From assembly GCF_004345245.1 (NCBI RefSeq), contig NZ_SLUQ01000006.1, positions 456,691 to 520,690 of the forward strand: a stretch of 64,000 nt of DNA. Direction: 5' to 3'. This DNA is from Rhizobium sp. BK251. Its GTDB lineage: Bacteria > Pseudomonadota > Alphaproteobacteria > Rhizobiales > Rhizobiaceae. This document shows positions 16,024-24,049 of the stretch, piece after piece. Within the stretch, counting starts at the first letter, position 1. Each line of letters starts with the position of its first letter. The notes below the pieces were generated by a model, which was not told the origin of the DNA, made no database searches, and saw only the letters and a program-made list of their open reading frames with translations. The position numbers and the translations under genes are program-made.

Positions 16024-16671
16024 ATGAAACTCTATATTGCTGACGATACCTGCTCCCGCGCCGTCCAGCTCATTGCCAACGAAATCGGCCTCACCCCGGA
16101 GATCGTCCACTATGACGTCTTCGGCAGGAGTGCCTCAAATGGCGATGACTTCGCCAAGGTCAATCCGCTCCTCTATGTCCCGGCGCTGTCGCTGGACAAT
16201 CAAGAGGGGATATTGGCGGAGACGACCGTCGTCATTTCCTACCTGGCGGACCAGCATCCCGAGGCAGGACTGATCCCGGCTCACGGCACGCTCGAGCGTG
16301 CAAAGCTTGACCAACTGCTCGTCTTCATGGCGACGGAAATTGCCCAGAAGCATATTCCGCTCATGCGCAAGCTCCTGACCGTCGAGGGTATCGAGTTCAC
16401 AACCAACAAGCTGCTCACCGCCTACAAGGTTCTGGACGATCGTCTTGCCGACGGGCGACCCTATCTCCTTGGCGACAAGTTCAGCGTCGCCGACGCCTAT
16501 GCCTGGGCGACCCTTTGGGTTCGTCGTTCCGGGGTGGACATCGGTCATCTGAAAAATTTCGCGGCCTGGAAGGCTAGGATCGACGCCCGCCCGGCCGCCA
16601 TAAAGGCGTTGCAGGACGAAGCCGAGATCGTCGCCATCCACAGGGCACAGATCGACGCCCGCGCAGCCTAA
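16024..16671 (+). CDS. Glutathione S-transferase
   Basis: 215 residues, the usual GST length. The N-terminal thioredoxin-like domain (MKLYIADDTCSRAVQLIANE) is followed by VNPLLYVPAL and a DNQEGILAETTVVISYLAD segment corresponding to the glutathione-binding region. The C-terminal helical domain contains YLLGDKFSVADAYAWATLW, the GST N-capping box region. Conjugates glutathione to electrophiles such as epoxides, which fits its grouping with an epoxide hydrolase and an exporter under the same promoter element. Followed by a strong bidirectional hairpin. Confidence 0.92.
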   Translation: MKLYIADDTCSRAVQLIANEIGLTPEIVHYDVFGRSASNGDDFAKVNPLLYVPALSLDNQEGILAETTVVISYLADQHPEAGLIPAHGTLERAKLDQLLVFMATEIAQKHIPLMRKLLTVEGIEFTTNKLLTAYKVLDDRLADGRPYLLGDKFSVADAYAWATLWVRRSGVDIGHLKNFAAWKARIDARPAAIKALQDEAEIVAIHRAQIDARAA

Positions 16672-16682
16672 TTTGCAAATGC

Positions 16683-16710
16683 GGAGTTGCGACAAATGCG
16701 TCGCAACTCC
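16683..16710. terminator. Bidirectional terminator hairpin
   Basis: GGAGTTGCGAC, loop AAATGC, GTCGCAACTCC: a perfect 11-bp stem between the converging GST and FAD/NAD(P)-binding genes. Confidence 0.75.
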
Positions 16711-16720
16711 CTCGGCCGGT

Positions 16721-18103
16721 CTAGAACTGTCTGGCATCCGAAACTGGGGGCGACGCACCTGCCAGGACCTGCGCGACCTGTCTGGCCTGCACACGGATAT
16801 CGGGTACTGCGGTGATTTCCCAGAATTGTCCAGCCGTCAGCGCTCCCACCGCATGGATCTGCACCCCCTTCTCCTCGCCTGAGCGAGACACGCGGGATTG
16901 GCCGTCGACGGCAATACCGAGGCGGAGCGGGTCGGCAGAGATAAGTTTCTGGCGGAGCATCTCTCTCAACAGCGGAGAATGGTCGATGCCGGCCCGCTCC
17001 ATTCCCGTGCAGTTCACCACCCAATCCGCATCAAGCGACAGAACATCCTTGCGGCCTCTTGCCCTGTATCGGAGCCGCAACCCGTCATTAGTCTCTTCTA
17101 TTTCCTGCAGGTACCCGGCATGGAGTACGACCTTGCCATCGTGGACAAGGTCTTGGAAACGTTGAAAAACTTCAGGGCCGACACGGTGGCGGTGAATGTT
17201 CCACCAAGGCAAGGCATGGCGCAGGAACCGTGCGCGCTCGCTTTTGTCCAGGCGTTGCCACAGAGCCTGGGTTTGCGGACGCAATCCATCCATGACGTCT
17301 CGCCAGTCACCCGTCTTCCTGCTCTCGTCCCGCAGTGATCGCAGGAGTTTGCTCATCCGTGTCGGCAAGGCCGCTATATCGATCGATGCAGCATGATGCG
17401 GGTTTCGGCTGTGGCCATGCGGCGCCAGACCGCGCCGCGACAGCACGTCCACCTGCCCCTCGAAACCATGAGCGGACAAAGCCAGGACCTGATCGATCAT
17501 CGTGAGCCCCGACCCAAGAATACACACCCTGTCCTTCGCCCCCACCTTATGGAGCCAGGAGAGGCGCCATGGGTTCTTCACGACTCGCGTACGGGCGGCG
17601 GCGGACAGGTGGCCAAGATCGACCGGAAGTTTCGCATTGCCGACCCCGAGACAGAGAACGACGCTGCGCGCCGCGATCTCGTCGCCATTGTCCAGGAAGA
17701 ACGCCAACGAGCTGCGATATTGCTCCATACAGCCTGTCGCCTTGGCTTTTATGAAATCGACCCTGCAACGCGACTTTCTGTTCCTCAGCAGTGACGCCAG
17801 CGTGTCGCGAACATAGAGCCCGTAGTCATTACGGGACGCGAAGTCGCCCGCACTCAGCGAGCGGTCATGCTCGGACAACCACTGGACGAAGGCATCCGGC
17901 CGGTCGGGAAACAGGCTCATCCGGGCCGCCGGCACGTTCAAACGATGCAGATAGAGCTCCGTGCGATAGGCAGTGCCGCGACCAAAGCCCGGATCGTCGC
18001 CAATGACGGCGATAGCGGATGATGCAGGCAGGAGCTCAATGAGATTGCAGACGGTGGCGATTGCGGAGAAACCGGATCCGACGACAACGACATCGTATAT
18101 CAA
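16721..18103 (-). CDS. FAD/NAD(P)-binding oxidoreductase
   Basis: About 460 residues. The N-terminus IYDVVVVGSGFSAIATVCNLIEL is a dinucleotide-binding Rossmann motif, with FGRGTAYRTE following as in FAD/NAD(P)-binding proteins of the PF13454 type; LGSGLTMIDQVLAL is a second nucleotide-binding segment and DWVVNCTGMERAGID a conserved C-terminal piece. I start at TTG 18103 because GGGAGGG lies six bases upstream; a GTG at 18151 would add 16 residues ahead of the fold. It is the last gene of the leftward msuE-side cluster. Substrate unknown; a role in electron supply or substrate oxidation for organosulfur use is inference from position. Confidence 0.75.
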   Translation of the reverse strand: MIYDVVVVGSGFSAIATVCNLIELLPASSAIAVIGDDPGFGRGTAYRTELYLHRLNVPAARMSLFPDRPDAFVQWLSEHDRSLSAGDFASRNDYGLYVRDTLASLLRNRKSRCRVDFIKAKATGCMEQYRSSLAFFLDNGDEIAARSVVLCLGVGNAKLPVDLGHLSAAARTRVVKNPWRLSWLHKVGAKDRVCILGSGLTMIDQVLALSAHGFEGQVDVLSRRGLAPHGHSRNPHHAASIDIAALPTRMSKLLRSLRDESRKTGDWRDVMDGLRPQTQALWQRLDKSERARFLRHALPWWNIHRHRVGPEVFQRFQDLVHDGKVVLHAGYLQEIEETNDGLRLRYRARGRKDVLSLDADWVVNCTGMERAGIDHSPLLREMLRQKLISADPLRLGIAVDGQSRVSRSGEEKGVQIHAVGALTAGQFWEITAVPDIRVQARQVAQVLAGASPPVSDARQF

Positions 18104-18331
18104 TGCGCCCTCCCGGCTGATACCCAGTACGAAACGCGCAGTTGTCGCCACGGTTCAGACGCTTGGCGGTTACCGCGCTTCGCCAGCAGTAAACTACTTG
18201 TTCTGCTGAAACGGCAAGGGCTGAGTTGTGTTCTTGCTGGGGACATGATCCTTGCGGGAATTTCGGCGGCGGGCGATCCGGGCAGGCTTTTCAACCCGCC
18301 TGCGTCCTATTCGGGCGTGCTTTCAAGGCAG

Positions 18332-18475
18332 TCAGATCAGTCCGGCCACAAGGGCAAAGAGGAACGCGAAGGACATCGCGGTTGTGGCGATCTGCAGGGC
18401 GGCCTCAGCGCGCGAAAACCATCGCGCATCAGCGCGTCGAGATGGCCTCAGGGAAAACTCGGTAACAACGGCCAT
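18332..18475 (-). CDS. Small single-pass membrane protein (47 aa)
   Basis: Short frame from ATG 18475 to TGA 18332-18334. AGGAG lies seven bases before the start. Residues 1-25 are polar and basic (LRPSRRADARWFSR); residues 29-47 form one hydrophobic helix (IATTAMSFAFLFALVAGLI) that ends the protein. It starts 12 bases after the stop of another small frame, so the two look like a translational unit. I do not recognise the family. Membrane topology with a cytoplasmic basic N-terminus is predicted from the positive-inside rule. It may accompany an oxidoreductase or transporter of the organosulfur cluster. Confidence 0.55.
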   Translation of the reverse strand: MAVVTEFSLRPSRRADARWFSRAEAALQIATTAMSFAFLFALVAGLI

Positions 18476-18487
18476 GGTGCTGCTCCT

Positions 18488-18652
18488 TCAATACCATGCC
18501 CCACCCGCAGCTCTCCAGAAGGAGAGTTCATATTCGCGGGCGGATGGGTCACGCGTCGCGATCGGCGCAATCGCTTGAGGTGAGCGTGACGGACCTATTC
18601 TCAACAGGCGATCGAGCCCTGCCTTCACGCTTTGAAGAAAACCGACGTCCAT
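18488..18652 (-). CDS. Small uncharacterised protein (54 aa)
   Basis: Short frame from ATG 18652 to TGA 18488-18490. A textbook GGAGG stands five bases upstream of the start. The product begins MDVGFLQSVKAGLDRLLRIG, is moderately basic and soluble in the middle and ends in the aromatic-rich ELSFWRAAGGAWY. No family recognised. It lies 105 bases downstream of the msuE-like gene and 12 bases upstream of the 47-residue membrane protein frame, on the same strand. Two consecutive short frames, each with a well-placed ribosome-binding site, are unlikely by chance, but expression is unproven. Confidence 0.5.
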   Translation of the reverse strand: MDVGFLQSVKAGLDRLLRIGPSRSPQAIAPIATRDPSAREYELSFWRAAGGAWY

Positions 18653-18757
18653 GGGCACCTCCGTAACTGTGAAAGCCTTTGCTGCCAGGCACGTCAGGAA
18701 ATTCCTCCTGGCGCTGGCAAGACGCTCAACCGGTGGCGTCGCCCCGCCGGAGTTTCC

Positions 18758-19318
18758 CTATTCGGCCGCGGCCAGCGCCGGGCTGATGCGGGGAAAGAAG
18801 GCAGCGAGTTCGCCGACCACGTCCCCGATGCGTTTGGAAAGCTGCTCCGATGAAACGGCGTAGTCCGAGAAATCGCGGTCCGATGCATAGACGGCCGTTG
18901 GCAGCGTATGCGCCATGAAGAAGCCGAAGAGCGGACGGAGTTGATGCTCGACCATCAGCGCGTGACGATCGCCGCCGCCCGTCGCGGCGATGATGATCGG
19001 CTTGCCGCGCAATTCGTGCGGCTCGACAAGATCGATCAGATGCTTGAACAGGCCGGGATAGGACCCTTTGTAGGTCGGCGAGCCGACAACCAGCGCATCA
19101 GCCCTGACGATATCGTCGATCACCTTGGCTGCCTGATCATCGAGGTCCTTGCGCCAAAGGGCGCTCCCAAGCGATGGGCCGACATCGTGCAGATCGTAGG
19201 TGGTGGTTGAAAAGCCGTATTGAGCGCTTGCAAGATCGGCAATGTGCCTGACAAGCGCAAGCGTCTTCGACGGCCGGTTGAAGCTGCCCGCAATGCCGAC
19301 GAGTTTGAAGCCTGCCAT
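18758..19318 (-). CDS. msuE: NAD(P)H-dependent FMN reductase, MsuE-like
   Basis: Flavodoxin-fold reductase of 186 residues that supplies FMNH2 to two-component flavin monooxygenases. The FMN phosphate loop is GIAGSFNRPSKTLALV, and VGSPTYKGSYPGLFKHLIDL and AATGGGDRHALMVEHQL are typical of MsuE/SsuE proteins. GAGG precedes ATG 19318. It is the natural partner for the NtaA-type monooxygenases (19503-20870, 37721-39118) and the SfnB/DszC-type enzymes of this island, which need reduced flavin. An AT-rich motif in its promoter (19351-19371) resembles those before metQ and both sugar-type importers. Confidence 0.88.
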   Translation of the reverse strand: MAGFKLVGIAGSFNRPSKTLALVRHIADLASAQYGFSTTTYDLHDVGPSLGSALWRKDLDDQAAKVIDDIVRADALVVGSPTYKGSYPGLFKHLIDLVEPHELRGKPIIIAATGGGDRHALMVEHQLRPLFGFFMAHTLPTAVYASDRDFSDYAVSSEQLSKRIGDVVGELAAFFPRISPALAAAE

Positions 19319-19350
19319 CGCATATCCTCTTAATGTTTCGCCTAATATTG

Positions 19351-19371
19351 TCTATGAAATTACTGGATTAA
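19351..19371. promoter_or_regulatory. Sulfur-island promoter motif, msuE copy
   Basis: TCTATG-AAATTACTGGATTAA lies 33 bases before the msuE start. It matches the element at 30267-30287 at 15 of 21 positions. Similar AT-rich TCTAT motifs stand before metQ and the second importer. Probably a binding site of a sulfur-responsive regulator. Confidence 0.4.
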
Positions 19372-19502
19372 AGGAACGGGCGTTTCTCATTCGCTCTTAA
19401 ATAGAAAAACTATCCTTCGTTCGATTGCCGCCGGAAGGGGTTCTACCTGATCGCGCAACCCGCCCGGCAAGGAGGGCGAGAACGGCAGCAGCGCGCGCGG
19501 CC

Positions 19503-20870
19503 TTACGAGCCGCCGCCACGACGGAACCGCGCCTGCACAGCAGGATGCGAGACAGGCAGTCGATCGCCGAGCCCGAACAGCTTTTGCCGCAGCGAACCGG
19601 CCTCATAGGCCGTCTTGTATCGCCCTTGTTCCTGCAGGACGGGAACGACGTGGGCGACGAAATCTTCGTAGCTTTCCGGCACGACCGTGCGCGTCAGGTT
19701 GAAGCCGTCGATCTCGCCCTCGTCTATCCAGTTGGCAAGCTCGGCCGCAACCATCGATCCGTCGCCTACAATGACGGGATAGCGGCCACCCACGGCCAGC
19801 TCGGCCAGGAGCTGGCGCTTCGTCCAGCCGCGCTGCTTGGCAAGCTGGGTAGCGGACTGGATGGCGTTGGACGTGCCATAGGTGATCTGATCGTCGAGCT
19901 CGTAGCGAGAAAAGTCGATGCCTGTGCTTGCCGAGAAGTGCGCAAGCCCGGCTTCGGGGCTGGCGTGTTGTAGATACTCGCGGTGCCTGTCTTCGGCGTG
20001 CCTAGCCGTCTCGCCGGTAATCACCGTGATGCCGACAAAGATCTTCATGTCCTCCGGCCTTCGCCCGGCCTCCAGCGCCTCCTGCCGCAGCGCGCGAGAA
20101 GCGGCTTTGGCGGCCGCCTTGTCGGTGGCCGTGACGAACACGCACTCGGCATGCCGCGCCGCAAATTTCCGGCCCCTGCCTGAAGTACCAGCCTGGTAGA
20201 GCACCGGCGTGCGCTGCAGCGAAGGCTCGGCCAGATGATATCCATGCGACCGGTAGAAACGACCTTCATGCGCGATCGGACGCACCTTGGAGGGGTCGGC
20301 GAAGACGCGGTTCGCCTTGTCGAGGACGACGGCATCGTCATCCCAGCTTCCCTCCCAGAGCTTGTAAAGCACGTCCATGTATTCGTCGGCGCGATCGTAA
20401 CGGCTGTCGTGCTCGGCCTGGGCGTCCTGCCCGAGGGCGCGGGCGGCGCTGTCGAGATAGCCGGTGACGATGTTCCAGCCGACCCTGCCATCGGTCAGGT
20501 GGTCCAGCGTCGACATACGCCGCGCGAAAAGATAGGGCTCGTCCGAATTCAGGTTGACCGTAATGCCGAAGCCCAGGTTCTTCGTCACCGCCGCCATTGC
20601 CGATACGAGAAGCAGCGGGTCGTTGACCGGCAGCTGGATGGATTCCCTCAGCGTCAGCTCCACGGAACCCCGGTAGACGTCGTAGACGCCGATGATATCG
20701 GCCAGGAATATCCCGTCGAAGAGGCCCTTCTCCAGCGTCGCGGCAAGCGAGGTCCAGTAGTCGAGGCTCTTGTAGCGATGGGACTGGTCTCGCGGATGCG
20801 CCCATAGTCCATGGTTGATATGGCCGACGGAGTTCATGTTGAACGCGTTCAGCAGGATCTGTTTCTTCAT
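19503..20870 (-). CDS. NtaA/SnaA/DszA-family FMNH2-dependent monooxygenase
   Basis: Bacterial luciferase-fold (LLM) flavin monooxygenase of about 455 residues. The family opening ILLNAFNMNSVGHINHGLW and HPRDQS, then LADIIGVYDVYRG and HLTDGRVGWNIVTGYLDSAARALG, match NtaA, SnaA/SoxA and DszA enzymes that cleave C-N or C-S bonds. ATG 20870 is preferred because homologues begin MKKQILLNAF; ATG 20879 is possible. It lies 24 bases after the SfnB-type gene and is the last gene of the metQ-to-monooxygenase leftward array. Requires FMNH2, presumably from the MsuE-like reductase. The exact organosulfur or amine substrate is unknown. Confidence 0.88.
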   Translation of the reverse strand: MKKQILLNAFNMNSVGHINHGLWAHPRDQSHRYKSLDYWTSLAATLEKGLFDGIFLADIIGVYDVYRGSVELTLRESIQLPVNDPLLLVSAMAAVTKNLGFGITVNLNSDEPYLFARRMSTLDHLTDGRVGWNIVTGYLDSAARALGQDAQAEHDSRYDRADEYMDVLYKLWEGSWDDDAVVLDKANRVFADPSKVRPIAHEGRFYRSHGYHLAEPSLQRTPVLYQAGTSGRGRKFAARHAECVFVTATDKAAAKAASRALRQEALEAGRRPEDMKIFVGITVITGETARHAEDRHREYLQHASPEAGLAHFSASTGIDFSRYELDDQITYGTSNAIQSATQLAKQRGWTKRQLLAELAVGGRYPVIVGDGSMVAAELANWIDEGEIDGFNLTRTVVPESYEDFVAHVVPVLQEQGRYKTAYEAGSLRQKLFGLGDRLPVSHPAVQARFRRGGGS

Positions 20871-20894
20871 TGCCGTCATTGTCCGATTGCCGCG

Positions 20895-22133
20895 TTAGAT
20901 CGCGCCATGGCGCGGCGGGAGCTTGCCGTTGAGGTAATAATTCCCGATCGCCTGGTATTTCCAGCGAACCGGATCGTGGAGCGTGTGGGTGCGCACGTTG
21001 CGCCAGTATCGGTCGAGATTGTCTTCGCTGAGCGTCGAGGAAGTCCCGGAAAGCTCGAAGAGCTTGTTGGCAGCCAGCAGCCCCGCCTTCGTCGCCAGGA
21101 TCTTTGCCTCCGCAACGGCAATCGAGGCGCGGGCGACGGAATCCGCGTTCATATCCTCCTGCGCAGCATCGACGGCCGCCGCCGCCCGAACGAGAAGCGC
21201 CTCCGCCGCGCGCAGCCTGACCTTCACCTCACCGATATGGTGAAGCGCCAGCGGATCGTCCGCCGCGCGCTCCACCTTGGCGTCGATCCAAGGGCGAGCC
21301 CGCTCGCGGATGAACCGCAGCATCTCTTCGTAGGCGCCCTGTCCTATGCCGAGGTCGATCGCTGCATGCATGATCTGCGCATGCGGGCCTATCGTGGTCG
21401 GGCGGTCGAAGGACGCCTGGAATGGGACGATCCAGCGCTTCTCGACTGGGACGCGCTCGAACTGCACCGAGCCGCTGCCGGTCACGCGCTGACCGAAGCC
21501 GTCCCAATCGTCGATGATCGTCACGCCTGGTGCATTGCGCGGCACGAACACCAGATAGGAGACCTGCCTACCCTGCTCCTCGGCTATCGCCAGCGTCGGT
21601 ATCCAGTGCGCGTAGATCGCACCCGTGCAATAGAACTTCTGTCCTTCGACATACCAGTCGCCGTCCTCGCTGTAGAGGCGCGTGCGCCGGATGAAGTCGC
21701 GCCTTCCGATCTCGGCAAGCGCGTTTCCGAACCGCTCCCCCGCAAGAACGCGATCATAGAAGAAGCGCTTCTGCTCCCAGCTCGCCCCGACGCGGAGCAC
21801 TTCAAGGGCATAATAGTGGTTCTGCGGGATCTGCGACAACGAACCGTCCGCCACGCCGATGGTCGCGATCACCTTGGCAAGAGTAGCCGTCGAAACACCC
21901 GGGCCACCGAACTCCTTCGGCACCGTAATCCCCCACAGACCGCTTGCCGTGAATTCGTCAAGTTCCTTCCATGGAAGCTGTCTTTCGCTATCGCGCTTTG
22001 AAGCTCCGGCGGCAAAGCTGTGCGCAAGCCGGGCAGCAACTTCAAGGGCATGGGAATCGCCCTCGATGAGATCGGGCACGCGCGAAGGCGGCGCGGCGGG
22101 AGAGACGGGCTCGGTTCGTGCGGAAGACGTCAT
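20895..22133 (-). CDS. SfnB-family sulfur acquisition oxidoreductase (acyl-CoA dehydrogenase fold)
   Basis: About 412 residues with an acyl-CoA-dehydrogenase fold: GLWGITVPKEFGG, QIPQNHYYALEVL, IIDDWDGFGQRVTGSG and the C-terminal THTLHDPVRWKYQ motif shared by all SfnB/DszC-type copies here. These enzymes use reduced flavin and oxygen to oxidise organosulfur compounds rather than dehydrogenating acyl-CoA. ATG 22133 has GAGG six bases upstream and begins just after the stop of the preceding SfnB paralogue, so the two genes are coupled. Likely acts with the MsuE-like reductase and NtaA-type monooxygenase. Substrate unknown. Confidence 0.85.
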   Translation of the reverse strand: MTSSARTEPVSPAAPPSRVPDLIEGDSHALEVAARLAHSFAAGASKRDSERQLPWKELDEFTASGLWGITVPKEFGGPGVSTATLAKVIATIGVADGSLSQIPQNHYYALEVLRVGASWEQKRFFYDRVLAGERFGNALAEIGRRDFIRRTRLYSEDGDWYVEGQKFYCTGAIYAHWIPTLAIAEEQGRQVSYLVFVPRNAPGVTIIDDWDGFGQRVTGSGSVQFERVPVEKRWIVPFQASFDRPTTIGPHAQIMHAAIDLGIGQGAYEEMLRFIRERARPWIDAKVERAADDPLALHHIGEVKVRLRAAEALLVRAAAAVDAAQEDMNADSVARASIAVAEAKILATKAGLLAANKLFELSGTSSTLSEDNLDRYWRNVRTHTLHDPVRWKYQAIGNYYLNGKLPPRHGAI

Positions 22134-22140
22134 GTGTTCC

Positions 22141-23382
22141 TCAATTCCACTGATGGCGGCTGGGCAAGGCACCGTTCAGTTCGTAGTTTCCGATGAGGTG
22201 GTACTTCCACCGAACGGGATCGTGCAGCGTATGAACGCGGGCGTTTCGCCAATGACGGTCGAGATTCTGTGCAGCACGCGTCGAAGCGGAGCCGGCAAGA
22301 TCGAAGAGCTTTTCGGTCGCCTCCAAGGCGATTTCCGTCGTCAGGATCTTTGCCTCTGCGACCGCCACGGACGCCCGTGCACTCGAGGCATCGGTCACCG
22401 GCTCTCTTGCGATCGCGTCGATCGTTGCCGCCGCCTCGTGAAGCACGGCCTGGGCGGCGTGGAACTCCGCGTGGAGATGGCCGACTTCATGGATGATCGT
22501 CGGATCCTCGGTCGCCGCCTGGAGCCCCGAGTCTACCCAGGGACGAGCCCGCTCGCGGACGAAGGACAACGTGTCTTCTATTGCTGCCGAGGCTATGCCG
22601 GAATCGATCGACGCCTGAATCAGCTGCGATATCGGGCCTGCCAGTCCCGGCCGGTTGCCATAGGACCAGACCGGAAAAACGAGATCGGGGTCAACCGGCG
22701 CATTGACGAATTCGACCGAGCCGCTTGCCGTCGTGCGTTGCCCGAAGGAGGACCAATCGTCGATCACCCGCACGCCGGGCGCATCGCGGCGAACCCAGAC
22801 CTGGATCGGCCGGTCCTTCTCGTCGATTGCACGCGTTGGAATCCAATGGGCGAAGATCGCGCTGGTGGAATAGAACCGGCGTCCAGTGAGGCGCAGTCCA
22901 TCGGGCGCTGCAACCAGGCGCGTCGTGCTAACATTGACTGCCTTCTTTCCCTTTTCTGGACCGGCATTGCCGATCCGGTGTCCATTCAGGATATCGCCAT
23001 AGATGCGGGCCTTCTGTTCAGGTGAGCCGACATCGCGCAGGAGCGCGAGCACGCCGAACTGGTTCTGTGGAAGCTGGCCCAGCGACGGGTCCGCTGCGCA
23101 CAATATCTCGAAGGTCTTGGCAAGGGTCGTGAGCGAGACGTCGGCGCCGCCGAATTCGCGTGGAACGGTGATCCCGCCAAGTCCGCTCGCCGTATATTCC
23201 TCGATCTCGTCCCAGGGCAGCCGCCTCTCGCGGTCACGGTCGGACGCACCCTCGCGAAAGTGCTCCGCAAGGCGCAAGGCGGTGTCGAGAGCCTCGGAGT
23301 CGCTGGTAATGAGGTGGGGCCTGCTTGGAGGAAGCGGCCGGCGCTCCATCGGGCCGTCTGCGACAGCGAAACGATCCGTCAT
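22141..23382 (-). CDS. SfnB-family sulfur acquisition oxidoreductase (second paralogue)
   Basis: About 413 residues, paralogous to the neighbouring 20895-22133 gene. GLGGITVPREFGGADVS, QLPQNQFGVLALL, VIDDWSSFGQRTTASG and VHTLHDPVRWKYH are in the same order and spacing. ATG 23382 follows AGGAG with good spacing; the frame extends to 23427 without such a signal. Lies 13 bases after the stop of metI, so it belongs to the metQNI transcript. Divergence between the copies suggests different substrates rather than a recent duplication. Requires FMNH2 or FADH2 from a separate reductase. Confidence 0.85.
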   Translation of the reverse strand: MTDRFAVADGPMERRPLPPSRPHLITSDSEALDTALRLAEHFREGASDRDRERRLPWDEIEEYTASGLGGITVPREFGGADVSLTTLAKTFEILCAADPSLGQLPQNQFGVLALLRDVGSPEQKARIYGDILNGHRIGNAGPEKGKKAVNVSTTRLVAAPDGLRLTGRRFYSTSAIFAHWIPTRAIDEKDRPIQVWVRRDAPGVRVIDDWSSFGQRTTASGSVEFVNAPVDPDLVFPVWSYGNRPGLAGPISQLIQASIDSGIASAAIEDTLSFVRERARPWVDSGLQAATEDPTIIHEVGHLHAEFHAAQAVLHEAAATIDAIAREPVTDASSARASVAVAEAKILTTEIALEATEKLFDLAGSASTRAAQNLDRHWRNARVHTLHDPVRWKYHLIGNYELNGALPSRHQWN

Positions 23383-23395
23383 CGATAAGTCTCCT

Positions 23396-24049
23396 TTATC
23401 GTGCCCGCAGGTAGCGGACCGCCGCATCGCCGGCGAATTGCACTGCGCAGACCATGGCGATGAGAACGACGATCACGGCCGCCATCACGGTGGTATCGAA
23501 GCGCTGGTAGCCGTAGCGGATCGCCATGTCGCCCAGACCGCCGGCGCCTACGGCACCGGCCATCGCCGAAGCACCGATCATGCTGACGATCGTGATGGTG
23601 AAGCCGCCGATGATGCCGGGCAGGGCTTCGGGCAGAAGCACATGCCGGATGATGTGCCAGCGGCGGCAGCCGATTGCCTGCGCGGCCTCGATCAGACCGC
23701 TGTCCACCTCGCGCAGGCTGACCTCCGCGATGCGGGCAAAGAAGGGCGTGGCGCTGATCGAAAGCGGAACGACCGCCGCCCAGACGCCGATCGTCGTGCC
23801 GGTGATCAGCCTTGTCAGCGGAAGCAGAGCGACCAGCAGGACGATGAAAGGCGTCGCGCGAAAGCCATTGATGATCGCGGCAAGCCCGCGCTGCAGGTTC
23901 GGTGCATGGATCAGGCCGCCAGGTGCTGCAAGCACAAGGAAGACGGCGAGCGGAATGCCCGCGAGAAGAGCAATGAGCGCCGAAACGCCCACCATGGCAA
24001 CCGTGTCCAGGAACGCCTGCCAGAGGCGCTCATACATCATTGCCGACAT
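23396..24049 (-). CDS. metI: Methionine ABC transporter permease
   Basis: 217-residue inner-membrane permease of the MetNIQ importer with about five helices. The segment EVDSGLIEAAQAIGCRRWHIIRHVLLPEALPG is the EAA loop that contacts the ATPase MetN. The gene overlaps the end of metN by about 20 bases, typical for this operon. Imports methionine or methionine-like sulfur compounds. The SfnB paralogues follow immediately downstream, tying the transporter to sulfur scavenging. Confidence 0.93.
   Translation of the reverse strand: MSAMMYERLWQAFLDTVAMVGVSALIALLAGIPLAVFLVLAAPGGLIHAPNLQRGLAAIINGFRATPFIVLLVALLPLTRLITGTTIGVWAAVVPLSISATPFFARIAEVSLREVDSGLIEAAQAIGCRRWHIIRHVLLPEALPGIIGGFTITIVSMIGASAMAGAVGAGGLGDMAIRYGYQRFDTTVMAAVIVVLIAMVCAVQFAGDAAVRYLRAR

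Noticed and set aside
18100..18294. Minus-strand 64-codon frame between the small membrane protein and the FAD/NAD(P) gene
   Set aside because: No ribosome-binding site and no recognisable features; overlaps the TTG start region of the next gene.
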